Source: Anaerolineae bacterium (GTDB taxonomy: Bacteria > Chloroflexota > Anaerolineae > Aggregatilineales > Aggregatilineaceae). Taken from it: a stretch of 64,000 bases of DNA. Position 1 is the stretch's first letter. Each line of letters begins with the position of its first letter. The stretch is from contig JAHDWP010000001.1 in assembly GCA_023382715.1 (NCBI GenBank), positions 215,471 through 279,470 on the forward strand, read 5' to 3'. Shown piece after piece: positions 8,351 to 16,246 of this stretch. The notes under the pieces were generated by a model, which worked only from the letters and a program-made list of their open reading frames with translations, was not told the origin of the DNA and ran no database searches. The position numbers and the translations under genes were made by a program.

Positions 8351-8611
8351 CTTGAACGACCGCGACGGAGAGGAGTACGCGGCACGGCGCTGGCAGAGAG
8401 TGTGAGCCACTGGCTGCAAGCTCACACAGCAGCCCACCGCGGAAGGTCGCTCCTGAGTTGGCCCGCTGAACGGCGCTGGGTGGCCGCTAGGCGTGTCCGG
8501 GCGCGCCCGTTAACGCGCGAATGAGTGCCAGGCAGCCGCAGCGTTGCCTGGAAACAAGGTGGTACCGCGAAAGAGCGCTCTTTCGTCCTTGCTGTGGCGA
8601 GAGGGCGTTTT
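8351..8611 (+). promoter_or_regulatory. T-box riboswitch leader, valine specifier (GTC)
   Basis: T-box leaders sense uncharged tRNA and then prevent termination. Here stem I begins with GACGGAG and the AGTA bulge (8374-8377), with an AGAGAG/GTGAGC distal part. On the 3' side, the specifier region reads GAAGGTCG, giving codon GTC (8446-8448), closed by CTCC pairing with GGAG. The T-box proper, AAGGTGGTACCGCG, is at 8556-8569; its TGGT bulge fits an ACCA tRNA end, as in tRNA-Val. A terminator follows, CGCTCTTTCG (8576-8585) with GCGAGAGGGCG (8597-8607) and then TTTT. The specifier agrees with valS, which is the second gene downstream. This element with its promoter fills the 418-base gap after the VTT gene. 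Confidence 0.93.
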
Positions 8612-8628
8612 GTGTTGTCGGAGATGTG

Positions 8629-9396
8629 ATGAGCCAAAACAACGATACCAACGTATTTTACGACGCGGTGGCCGATGACTATCACCTGTGGTATCGCGAC
8701 TGGGAAGCCGAGCTGGAGCGCGAGGGGCTGCATCTGCGGCGTTACTTCCGCGAGCACGGCGTGCAAACGGTGCTCGACGCTTCGTGCGGGCCGGGCACGC
8801 AGAGCGTGGCGCTGGCCGGGCTGGGCTTCACCGTCACGGCGGCGGATCCCAGCGCCGGGCTGCTGGCCCGCGCCCGGCAGCTTGCTGCGGAGAACGGCGT
8901 GGAAGAGCAGATTGCCTTTGTGCAGTCAGATTTTCACCATCTGCTCAGCCATGTCAGCGGCCCATTCGACGCGGTGATCACCAAAGGGAATGCGATCCCG
9001 CATCTGCTGCGCGACGAGCAGATCGAGGAGGCGCTGCTCATCTTTTACGAATTGCTGCGCCCTGGTGGGCTGCTGCTCATCGGGATGCGCGATTTCGAGT
9101 CGCTGCTGGATGACCGCCCCCGCTTGCTGCCGGGGCAGGTGCACGACGGCCCGGAAGAGCAGGTGATCACCTTCGATGTGTGGGATTGGGATGATGGCCC
9201 GCCGGTCACGGTGATCTACAACCGGTTCATTGTGCGCGGCGGGGGCACAGCCTATCGCGTGAGCAAGTACCCGGTCAAATATCGGGCGTTGACGACGGCG
9301 GAAGTCGAGGTTGTGCTGTCCGAAGTGGGTTTCGAGTATCTCAGCACGCAGCGCGACCGTTGGGAAGTGATCATGACGGCTATCAAGCCCAAATAG
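8629..9396 (+). CDS. Class I SAM-dependent methyltransferase
   Basis: A 255-residue protein; the ATG at 8629 has GGAG five bases before it and lies just past the T-box terminator. An earlier in-frame ATG at 8521 falls inside the leader RNA and is rejected. The SAM-binding motif I is VLDASCGPGTQS at about 48-59, followed by the acidic strand end TAADPS near 70 and the post-motif ITKGNAIPHLL. The N-terminal FYDAVADDYHLWYRDW and the overall layout resemble glycine/sarcosine-type N-methyltransferases, but the substrate cannot be named. Its position as first gene after a valine T-box, before valS, means its expression should rise when tRNA-Val is uncharged. Whether that is functional or a passenger effect is open. 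Confidence 0.85.
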   Translation: MSQNNDTNVFYDAVADDYHLWYRDWEAELEREGLHLRRYFREHGVQTVLDASCGPGTQSVALAGLGFTVTAADPSAGLLARARQLAAENGVEEQIAFVQSDFHHLLSHVSGPFDAVITKGNAIPHLLRDEQIEEALLIFYELLRPGGLLLIGMRDFESLLDDRPRLLPGQVHDGPEEQVITFDVWDWDDGPPVTVIYNRFIVRGGGTAYRVSKYPVKYRALTTAEVEVVLSEVGFEYLSTQRDRWEVIMTAIKPK

Positions 9397-9591
9397 GCGG
9401 GCCGATGTGCCGGTTGGGCGTGTCGCAGAGCGAGGAAAAGGGGGTGATCCGCCGTGTCACTGGTTGTTGACGGAGGGAGCGTTGGCAGTGCTGGCGCGCA
9501 CTGGAAGCGCCCGCGGTGCGATTCTCCCGCGCACCCCACTGATTTAGCCGGCAGTCTCTTTTAGCGTGGAATTGGCGCAGATGAGGACACC

Positions 9592-12228
9592 ATGACTACA
9601 GAAATGCCCAAGACATTCGATTTCACCGAGGCTGAGCCTCGGCTTTACCGCTGGTGGGAAGAGAACGGCTGGTTCAAGCCGGAGGTACACCCCGAGGCCA
9701 GGCCGTTCGTGATCAGCATCCCGCCGCCCAACGTGACCGGCGCGCTGCACAACGGTCATGCCATGTTTGTCAGCCTGGAAGACCTGATGATTCGCTATGA
9801 GCGGATGCGCGGGCGGGCGGCGCTGTGGGTGCCTGGCTCTGATCATGCGGGCATTGCTACGCAGCTTCAGATCGAGAACATGCTGCGCGAGGAAGGCACC
9901 AGCCGCGAGGAGGTGGGCCGCGAGGAATTCCTGCGTCGCACGTGGGAATGGAAGCGCAAATACGGCGGGCGGATTGTCGAGCAACTGCGGCGGCTGGGGG
10001 CAAGCTGCGACTGGGATCGCGAGCGTTTCACGCTCGATGAGGGGCTTTCGCGCGCCGTGCGTGAAGCATTCGTCACCCTGTGGGAACAGGGACTGATCTA
10101 TCGCGGACAGCGCCTGATCAACTGGTCGCCGGGCTTGCAGACAGCCGTCAGCGACCTAGAGGTGGAGCGCGAAGAAGAGCAGGGGCACCTCTATTACTTC
10201 AACTACCCGCTGGAAGGCGGCGGCAGCATCCCGGTGGCGACGACGCGCCCGGAGACGATCCTGGGGGATACGGCGGTGGCCGTACACCCCGACGATGAGC
10301 GCTACCGGCGTTTCATCGGGCGGCAGGCGCTGGTGCCCATGCTCAACCGGCCCATCCCGGTCATCGCCGACGAGTATGTGGATCGCGAATTTGGCACGGG
10401 CGCGCTGAAGATCACGCCCGGCCACGATCCGGCGGACTACGAGATTGGCCAGCGGCACGGCCTGGAGCTGGTCAACATCATGAACAAGAATGCGACGCTC
10501 AACGAGAACGCCGGCCCTTACAGCGGGCTGGACCGTTTCGCGGCGCGCGAAAAGCTGTGGGCTGACATGGAACGGGCGGGCATGACCCTGCGCGTGGAGC
10601 CTCACCGGCACATTGTGCCGCGCTCGCAGCGCGGCGGCGAAGTGGTGGAGCCGCTGGTCAGTGAGCAGTGGTTCGTCAGGATTCAACCGCTGGCCGAGAA
10701 AGCGATTGAGGTGGTTCGCGACGGGCGAATCACCATCGTGCCGGCGCACTTCGAGCGCGTGTACTTCAACTGGCTGGAGAACATCCAGGACTGGTGCATC
10801 AGCCGCCAGTTGTGGTGGGGGCACCGCATCCCGGCCTGGCACTGCGCCGGCTGCGGCGAGATCACGGTGGCGCGCGAGGATCCCATCGCCTGCGCGCACT
10901 GTGGCAGCGCGGCCATCGAGCAGGACCCGGACGTGCTGGATACATGGTTCAGCAGTGGGCTGTGGCCGTTCAGCACGCTCGGCTGGCCGGATGACACGCC
11001 CGATCTGCGCCGCTACTACCCGACCGACATCATGGAGACGGGCTACGACATCCTGTTCTTCTGGGTGGTGCGCATGATCATGATGGGGTTGTGGTTTACG
11101 GGCGAGATCCCCTTCCACACGGTCTACCTGCACGGGCTGGTGCGCGACGAGCACGGGCGCAAGATGAGCAAGACCTACGGGAACGTGCTCGATCCGCTGG
11201 ACATTGCGGCGAAGTACGGCACGGACGCCCTGCGCTTCACGCTGCTGACCGGCAGCGCGCCGGGCAACGACATGAACCTGGCCGAGAGCCGCATTGAGTA
11301 TCACCGCAATTTCGGCAACAAGCTGTGGCAGATGGCGCGCTTCGCGTGGTCGAATCTGGAAGGATATGCGCCGCGCCCGGAGCCGCAGCAGGCCGGGCTT
11401 GACCTGCCCAGCCGCTGGATTCTCAGCCGACTGGCTGGCCTGGTGAGCAATGTGCAGCGCCTGTTCGATGCGTACCAGTACGGTGAGGCGGGGCGACAGA
11501 TGCTCGACTTCCTGTGGAGCGAGTTCGCCGACTGGTATGTGGAGATCAGCAAGAACGCGCTGTATGGCGGCGACGTGGCACGGCGTGAACAGACGCTCGA
11601 CGTGCTGGTTTACGTCCTCAACGCCGGGCTGCGGCTGCTGCACCCGTACATGCCCTATATCACTGAGGAGATTTGGAGCTATCTGCCAACCGGCGGCGGC
11701 TCGCTCATTCTCGCCCAGTGGCCCGTCGCGAATGACGCCTTGCTGGACGCCGGAGCGGAAGAGCAGTTCGCCGTCCTGATGGACCTGGTGCGCGGCATCC
11801 GCAACGCGCGAGCCGAGCACAAGGTCGAGCCGGCGCAGCGCATCAGCGCCCTGATTGACGCGGGGAGTCAGCGCGCGCTGATCGAGGCACATGCCGATCT
11901 TTTCGCGCGGTTGTGCAACGTGGGCAGCGTGGCGCTGCTTGATCCTGGCGCGAGCGCGCCCGGCCAGGCAGCGACTGTCGTGGCGGCGGATGTGACCGTG
12001 TACCTGCCGCTGGCTGACCTGATAGACCTGGACGCTGAGCGCGAGCGCCTGCGGCGGGAACTGGCGAACCTCGATCAGCAGATGGGACGCACGACCGCGC
12101 TGCTGGATAACGAGAGCTTCGTCGGCAAGGCCAGGCCGGACATCGTGCAGCGCGAGCGCGACAAGTTGGAAGCGCTGGCAGCCAGCCGGCGCGCCGTCGA
12201 AGAACGGCTGGGGGCGCTGGGAGACTGA
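9592..12228 (+). CDS. valS: Valyl-tRNA synthetase
   Basis: An 878-residue class I synthetase that charges tRNA-Val in the cytoplasm. The HIGH-type motif is HNGH at 53-56 within PPPNVTGALHNGH, the editing-domain block VATTRPETILGDTAVAVHP follows near 214, and the second signature is KMSKT at about 524-528 (the family usually has KMSKS). The C-terminal tail, rich in Glu, Arg and Leu (DLDAERERLRRELANLDQ), forms the family's coiled-coil arm. There are zinc-ribbon-like cysteines (HCAGCGEI, CAHCG) near 420-440. GAGG lies six bases before the ATG. The 195-base space after the methyltransferase gene has no clear promoter, so valS is probably expressed from the valine T-box promoter. Confidence 0.98.
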   Translation: MTTEMPKTFDFTEAEPRLYRWWEENGWFKPEVHPEARPFVISIPPPNVTGALHNGHAMFVSLEDLMIRYERMRGRAALWVPGSDHAGIATQLQIENMLREEGTSREEVGREEFLRRTWEWKRKYGGRIVEQLRRLGASCDWDRERFTLDEGLSRAVREAFVTLWEQGLIYRGQRLINWSPGLQTAVSDLEVEREEEQGHLYYFNYPLEGGGSIPVATTRPETILGDTAVAVHPDDERYRRFIGRQALVPMLNRPIPVIADEYVDREFGTGALKITPGHDPADYEIGQRHGLELVNIMNKNATLNENAGPYSGLDRFAAREKLWADMERAGMTLRVEPHRHIVPRSQRGGEVVEPLVSEQWFVRIQPLAEKAIEVVRDGRITIVPAHFERVYFNWLENIQDWCISRQLWWGHRIPAWHCAGCGEITVAREDPIACAHCGSAAIEQDPDVLDTWFSSGLWPFSTLGWPDDTPDLRRYYPTDIMETGYDILFFWVVRMIMMGLWFTGEIPFHTVYLHGLVRDEHGRKMSKTYGNVLDPLDIAAKYGTDALRFTLLTGSAPGNDMNLAESRIEYHRNFGNKLWQMARFAWSNLEGYAPRPEPQQAGLDLPSRWILSRLAGLVSNVQRLFDAYQYGEAGRQMLDFLWSEFADWYVEISKNALYGGDVARREQTLDVLVYVLNAGLRLLHPYMPYITEEIWSYLPTGGGSLILAQWPVANDALLDAGAEEQFAVLMDLVRGIRNARAEHKVEPAQRISALIDAGSQRALIEAHADLFARLCNVGSVALLDPGASAPGQAATVVAADVTVYLPLADLIDLDAERERLRRELANLDQQMGRTTALLDNESFVGKARPDIVQRERDKLEALAASRRAVEERLGALGD

Positions 12229-12258
12229 AGGATCGGGTGAGGCCGGATAGCAGCGCAG

Positions 12259-12297
12259 CGCGGGCACCTGTGCACGGTGAGAGGTGACCGCGTTTCG
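12259..12297 (+). terminator. Terminator after valS
   Basis: CGCGGGCACCT (12259-12269) pairs with AGGTGACCGCG (12282-12292) with one internal mismatch, followed by TTTCG. It lies 30 bases after the valS stop. Confidence 0.6.
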
Positions 12298-12318
12298 TTG
12301 GCCAGAGAGGCGCCAGGC

Positions 12319-12549
12319 TTATAGCTCGGACGGGTGCTGCGTTGCGAGCAGGAACAACGCCCGGCCTGCCCGCTTCGCTTCGCGGCGAACCTGCGCGTCC
12401 GGGTCGTTGAAGTAGAGCGTTTCGAGGGCGGGGAGCGCTTCTGTGGCCTCAAGCTGCACCAGCTCGGCGATGCTGCGCAGCCGAATCTCCGGGTTCTTGT
12501 CTTCCAGGCGGGCCAGGTGGTAGGCGATCAACCGGTCATTGGTAGTCAC
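12319..12549 (-). CDS. Small HEAT-repeat protein
   Basis: A 76-residue protein if translation begins at the GTG at 12549, which has GAGG nine bases upstream; an ATG nine bases earlier (12558) would touch that same GAGG directly and is less likely. The body reads as one and a half HEAT-like helical repeats: PEIRLRSIAELVQL, then EALPALETLYFND, then AQVRREAKRAGRALF. Such repeats mediate protein contacts; no catalytic residues are seen and the partner is unknown. It is convergent with valS and transcribed on its own from a promoter at 12618-12647. Confidence 0.66.
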   Translation of the reverse strand: MTTNDRLIAYHLARLEDKNPEIRLRSIAELVQLEATEALPALETLYFNDPDAQVRREAKRAGRALFLLATQHPSEL

Positions 12550-12617
12550 GGCGCGCATCCTCGTCGCGTGGCACAGTCCGGCGCCCGGCAGGGCAGCGCA
12601 CCGCCGGGCCAAGCATC

Positions 12618-12647
12618 AGTATAGCAGCGGGCGCGCATCTGCACCAA
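12618..12647 (-). promoter_or_regulatory. Promoter of the HEAT-repeat gene
   Basis: Read on the minus strand: TTGGTG (12647-12642), 18 bases, TATACT (12623-12618). It lies about 70 bases before the chosen GTG. Confidence 0.55.
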
Positions 12648-12716
12648 ATGGCAGCGCGCTGCGCGGGCTGACCGGACAGCCGGGCGAAACTTCGGCGCAA
12701 ACCCGATGCGCGGCGA

Positions 12717-12746
12717 TTGGATAAATAAGAGAGCATTCTGTATAAT
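12717..12746 (+). promoter_or_regulatory. Promoter of the GNAT-like gene
   Basis: TTGGAT (12717-12722), 18 bases, TATAAT (12741-12746), 45 bases before the TTG start codon. It diverges from the HEAT-gene promoter 70 bases away. Confidence 0.68.
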
Positions 12747-12791
12747 TGAGAATGTGTTGTCTGGGGCTACGTTGCAGGGGAGCAAGCGATT

Positions 12792-13856
12792 TTGAGGATC
12801 ACGCTATACGAGCACGAGGCGATTCTGCGCGAGCATCGGGCGGAGTGGAATGAGCTGCTGACGGACAGCGCAGCCAACCAGATTTTTCTGACGAGCGAGT
12901 GGCAAAGCGCCTGGTGGGAGGCGTACCATCCGGGCCGGCTGTGCGTGCTCGTCGTGCGCGATGATGCGGGGCGCTGGATGGGCATTGCGCCCTGGTTCAT
13001 TGACACCAGCCCTGAGGGGCGGCGAACGGTGCGCACGGTCGGCTGTGTGGACGTGACTGACTATCTCGATATCGTGGCGCGGCGCGGGCACGAAGCGCCC
13101 ACCTTCGAGGCGCTCGCGCGCTGGGTGGCGGAGCATACCGACGCCTTCGATGAGATCATGCTGTGCAACATCCCGGAGTCTTCGCTTGCGCTCCAGGCGA
13201 TGCCCCAGGCGGCTGAGGCGCAGGGGTTGGCGAGCACGGTGCGCTTGCAGGAAGTCTGCCCGATCGTCCGGCTGCCAGAGACTTTCGCCAAGTATGTGAG
13301 CAGCCTGGACAAGAAGAACCGGCATGAGTTGCGGCGCAAGCTGCGGCGGGCGGCTGATGAGGTGGGGTGGTATATCGTCGGGCCGGAGCACGATCTGGAC
13401 GAGGAACTGGCGCGCTTCATGGCGCTGATGGCGGCCAGCAGCGGGCAGAAAGCGGCGTTTCTGAACGATGCGCAGAACCGGCGCTTCTTTGAGCTGATGG
13501 TGCCCTTGATGGCCGAGCGAGGCTGGCTACAGCTTGCTTTTCTGACGGTGCACGGCGAGCGTGCGGCGGCGTATCTCAATTTTGTCTACGACCAGCGAGT
13601 GCTGGTGTACAATTCCGGGCTGGCGCCGAGCGCTTTCGGCCATCTCAGCCCAGGCATTGTGCTGCTGGGACGCTTGATCGAATACGCCATCGAGCAGGGC
13701 TTCCACACGTTCGACTTCCTGCGCGGCGACGAGCCGTACAAGTACGACATGGGCGGGCAGGATACGGGCGTGTACCAGCTTATGATCACCGCGCCCGGCA
13801 GTAAGCTGGAGCCGGAGAAGGTGATGGGCGCGAGCGGCCCGCCCTATCCGCCGTAG
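12792..13856 (+). CDS. GNAT-superfamily acyltransferase, CelD/BcsL-like
   Basis: A 354-residue protein starting with TTG; AGGGGAG nine bases upstream supports it, and no ATG fits the N-terminal strand. The layout is that of the double-GNAT 'Acetyltransf_6' (CelD/BcsL) proteins: an N-terminal half with NQIFLTSEWQSAWWEAY, and a C-terminal half with LDKKNRHELRRKLRRA near 175 and AYLNFVYDQRVLVYNSG and FHTFDFLRGDEPYKYDMG near 260-320. Relatives act in capsule, cellulose or FemAB-like aminoacyl transfer to the cell wall. The acceptor is not identifiable. It has its own promoter and its last 13 bases overlap the 3' end of a convergent gene. Confidence 0.8.
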   Translation: MRITLYEHEAILREHRAEWNELLTDSAANQIFLTSEWQSAWWEAYHPGRLCVLVVRDDAGRWMGIAPWFIDTSPEGRRTVRTVGCVDVTDYLDIVARRGHEAPTFEALARWVAEHTDAFDEIMLCNIPESSLALQAMPQAAEAQGLASTVRLQEVCPIVRLPETFAKYVSSLDKKNRHELRRKLRRAADEVGWYIVGPEHDLDEELARFMALMAASSGQKAAFLNDAQNRRFFELMVPLMAERGWLQLAFLTVHGERAAAYLNFVYDQRVLVYNSGLAPSAFGHLSPGIVLLGRLIEYAIEQGFHTFDFLRGDEPYKYDMGGQDTGVYQLMITAPGSKLEPEKVMGASGPPYPP

Positions 13857-14167
13857 GAGCCAACGGTGTTGATCGTCTCGGCACTGATGTAGGGCTTCTT
13901 CTCTTCAAGATTGAACAGTGCCTCGTCCTCGCTGAGGGTGGTCTGCCCCTGGTGGTAGAGGACGTTGTTGAAGGCGTCGAAACGATAGCGGCGGTCTACC
14001 CAGCCGTAGTAAGGGTGGTAGAACACGACGTTGAACTGCAGCGAGTCGTTTTGGAGCACGGGCGTATCGCTGACCAGCCACACGGGCGCGTACTGCTGCA
14101 AGTGAGAGATCGCTTTGGCGTCGCGCAGCTCGCGCATACGCTGAATGCGTTCATCGAGATTCGTCAT
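13844..14167 (-). CDS. Conserved-looking hypothetical protein, 107 residues
   Basis: I do not recognise it. From the ATG at 14167 the product starts MTNLDERIQRMRELRDAK, a charged helix, then a beta-rich stretch with many aromatics (LQFNVVFYHPYYGWVDRRYRFD) and an acidic/aromatic tail ending in GSYGG. There is no signal peptide or membrane span. A longer open frame upstream runs over the non-coding region before 14167 and has no support. The stop lies inside the last codons of the convergent GNAT-like gene (13-base overlap). Codon use looks normal for the window, which supports a real gene. Confidence 0.62.
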   Translation of the reverse strand: MTNLDERIQRMRELRDAKAISHLQQYAPVWLVSDTPVLQNDSLQFNVVFYHPYYGWVDRRYRFDAFNNVLYHQGQTTLSEDEALFNLEEKKPYISAETINTVGSYGG

Positions 14168-14250
14168 CAGCAACCTCGCTCGACGATGCGTCCCCGGAAA
14201 GTAGCCCCTATTGTACTCGACAGGCGGCGGATAGGGTAGTCGCGGTCCGC

Positions 14251-14283
14251 CAAAAGAAACGCACCTGCTGCCGAGACAGGTGC
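14251..14283 (-). terminator. Intrinsic terminator, minus strand
   Basis: GCACCTG (14283-14277, minus) pairs with CAGGTGC (14267-14261) around nine bases, followed on the minus strand by GTTTCTTTTG. It ends the transcript of the small gene at 14328-14531. Confidence 0.75.
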
Positions 14284-14327
14284 GCGGTGTAGGGCGGCAT
14301 TTCCCCAGAAGTGAACGGACTGAACGC

Positions 14328-14531
14328 TCAATGGGCAGCGCCAGCCGGCCCGCGCTGCTCGCCCTCTGCCAGTGAGACGGCGCGGTTGCCGACGATCTTA
14401 AGCTGAGCGCCCGGCTGAACAAGAAATCCTGGATTAGTGATGACGCGCACGATGCGGCGCTCGACGCTGACATCGGCCCAGCCGCGTCCGACTCGGATGA
14501 CGCGACCGATCTGCTCGTGTGTCGTCTGCAT
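14328..14531 (-). CDS. Small beta-barrel-like protein, 67 residues
   Basis: The ATG at 14531 has GAGGAGG nine bases upstream, so the longer open frame is not used. The product is short, basic in the middle and made of alternating hydrophobic strands: QIGRVIRVGRGWADVSVE, RRIVRVITNPGFLVQPGAQLKIVGNRAVSLA. This resembles an OB or NfeD-type barrel, or a KOW-like RNA-binding fold, but the family is not certain. No signal or membrane segment. It has its own extended -10 promoter and a good terminator, so it is a single-gene unit, which is notable for such a small protein. Confidence 0.7.
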   Translation of the reverse strand: MQTTHEQIGRVIRVGRGWADVSVERRIVRVITNPGFLVQPGAQLKIVGNRAVSLAEGEQRGPAGAAH

Positions 14532-14662
14532 GGTCACTCGCCTCCTCTCAGCCTGTGCCAGGCTATGATGCTTGATCCCCTGTGCAGTGAACGAGCCTGA
14601 CGAGCGGTGGCAGAGTCGGCGGCCCGGCACGCAGCCGAACCCTTCGCTAACCTTATTGAAAT

Positions 14663-14671
14663 ATTATAGCA
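14663..14671 (-). promoter_or_regulatory. Extended -10 promoter of the 67-residue gene
   Basis: On the minus strand TGC then TATAAT. No good -35 box is seen at 16-18 bases, which is usual for extended -10 promoters. Confidence 0.6.
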
Positions 14672-14697
14672 CGGTTTGAGTCGAGTCGTGCTGCGCG

Positions 14698-14728
14698 TTT
14701 CGCTCTGGAGGGTGGCGCTCTGTATAAT
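14698..14728 (+). promoter_or_regulatory. Probable promoter of purB
   Basis: A perfect TATAAT at 14723-14728, 47 bases before the purB ATG. The best -35 candidate is TTTCGC at 14698-14703 with a 19-base spacer, which is weak. Confidence 0.5.
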
Positions 14729-14775
14729 GGGGGCGCAATTCGCCGGGCGGTAGGAACGGGATTACCAGGTGGACT

Positions 14776-16209
14776 ATGAGCGAATCTTCCAGTTTTGACC
14801 ACAGCGTATACCTTTCGCCGTTCACCTGGCGTTATGGCTCAGACGCTATGCGCCGCGTGTGGAGCCTGCTGAACCAGCGGCGGCTATGGCGACAGGTGTG
14901 GGTGGCCCTGGCCCAGGCTCAGGCGGAACTGGGCATCGTGTCAGCGGAAGCGGCGGCAGACCTGGCGGCGCACGCTGAGGATGTTGACCTGGAGCGAGCG
15001 CGGGCTATTGAGGCGGAGACGCACCACGACCTGGTGGCCGAACTGCGCACATTCGCGGAGCAGTGCCCGGTGGGTGGGGGTATCCTGCACCTGGGCGCGA
15101 CGAGCGCGGATATTCAGGACAATGCCGACGCGCTGCGGCTTGGCGCGGCGCTCGACCTGGTGGTTGAAGAACTTGCACGCCTGCTGGAGACGCTGGCGGA
15201 GGCCATCGAGCGGTGGGCGGACACAATCTGCATGGGCTATACACATATTCAGCCGGCTGAGCCAACGACTGTGGGCTACCGGCTGGCGCAGTATGCCCAG
15301 GACCTGCTGACCGATTGGGAAGAGCTGCGCCGTGTCCGGGCGGGGCTGCGCGGCAAGGGCATCAAGGGCGCGGTGGGCACGGGTGCGTCGTATGCCGAAC
15401 TGCTGCGCGGATCGGGGCACTCGGTGGCCGACCTGGAGGGGCGGGTGATGGCCCGCCTGGGACTGGCTGCCTTCCCGGTTGCCACACAGACCTATCCGCG
15501 CAAGCAGGACTGGCTGGTGCTCAATGCGCTGGCCGGATTGGCGGGCAGCCTGCATAAGCTGATGCTCGATCTGCGCATCCTCCAGTCTCCTGCAATAGGC
15601 GAGTGGGCGGAGCCGTTTCGCGAGAAGCAGGTCGGCTCGTCGGCCATGCCCTTCAAGCGCAACCCGATCACGGCGGAGAAGGTTGATAGCCTGGCGCGTT
15701 GGGTGGCGGCCCTGCCGCGCGTGGCGTGGGATAACGCGGCGCTGGCAGTGCTGGAACGGACGCTTGACGACTCGGCCAACCGGCGGGTGATGCTGGCGGA
15801 AGCGTTCCTGGCCGTTGACGAGATTGTGAAGGCGAGCGCCAGCGTGCTGGGCGACCTGCGCCTCTTCCCGGACGTGATCGCGCGCAATCTCGCAGTCTTT
15901 GGCGCGTTCGCTGCCGTCGAGCGCGTGCTGATGGCGCTGGTCAGCGCGGGCGCTGACCGGCAGGAGATGCACGAACGATTGCGCCAGCACAGCCTGGCGG
16001 CCTGGGCGGAGATGAACCGGACAGGGCACAACCCCTTGTGCGAATTGCTGGGCCGGGACGAGACGATCGCGTGGTACATTGGAGCGGCGCGTATTGGCGA
16101 GTTGATGGAGGTCTCTCCACACATTGGCGACGCGCCGCAGTGGGCGCGCCGCCTGGCGCAACTGATCCGCGCGCAGTTGGAGCAGCGCGAGCGCGGTGGG
16201 GGCGCGTGA
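14776..16209 (+). CDS. purB: Adenylosuccinate lyase
   Basis: A 477-residue member of the fumarase/aspartase superfamily. It removes fumarate from SAICAR and from adenylosuccinate, two steps of purine synthesis. Visible signatures are ETHHDLVAELRTFAE near 79-93, the catalytic-histidine block GATSADIQDNADALR near 114-128, YTHIQPAEPTTVGYR near 155, and the mobile-loop signature GSSAMPFKRNPITAEK near 290, where most relatives have His in place of Phe. The order of domains and the length are normal for PurB of the B. subtilis type with a small C-terminal extension. purH follows 37 bases after the stop, so the two make a purine operon. Confidence 0.95.
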   Translation: MSESSSFDHSVYLSPFTWRYGSDAMRRVWSLLNQRRLWRQVWVALAQAQAELGIVSAEAAADLAAHAEDVDLERARAIEAETHHDLVAELRTFAEQCPVGGGILHLGATSADIQDNADALRLGAALDLVVEELARLLETLAEAIERWADTICMGYTHIQPAEPTTVGYRLAQYAQDLLTDWEELRRVRAGLRGKGIKGAVGTGASYAELLRGSGHSVADLEGRVMARLGLAAFPVATQTYPRKQDWLVLNALAGLAGSLHKLMLDLRILQSPAIGEWAEPFREKQVGSSAMPFKRNPITAEKVDSLARWVAALPRVAWDNAALAVLERTLDDSANRRVMLAEAFLAVDEIVKASASVLGDLRLFPDVIARNLAVFGAFAAVERVLMALVSAGADRQEMHERLRQHSLAAWAEMNRTGHNPLCELLGRDETIAWYIGAARIGELMEVSPHIGDAPQWARRLAQLIRAQLEQRERGGGA

Positions 16210-16246
16210 CGTCGGCTCGCTACATCAGACGAGGGATGGTAGGTTC

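Noticed and set aside
8521-8628. An upstream in-frame ATG that would extend the methyltransferase by 36 residues
   Set aside because: It lies inside the T-box RNA (antiterminator and terminator), and the ATG at 8629 has a proper ribosome site.
9467-9495. TTGACG at 9467 as a -35 box for a separate valS promoter
   Set aside because: No -10-like hexamer exists at 16-18 bases; the region there is GC-rich.
10156-12267. A 703-codon minus-strand open frame opposite valS
   Set aside because: Same kind of antisense shadow with His/Arg/Gln-rich composition and no recognisable motif.
12559-12612. TTG start at 12612 for the HEAT-repeat gene
   Set aside because: It would lie almost at the predicted transcription start and lacks a ribosome site; the GTG at 12549 has one.
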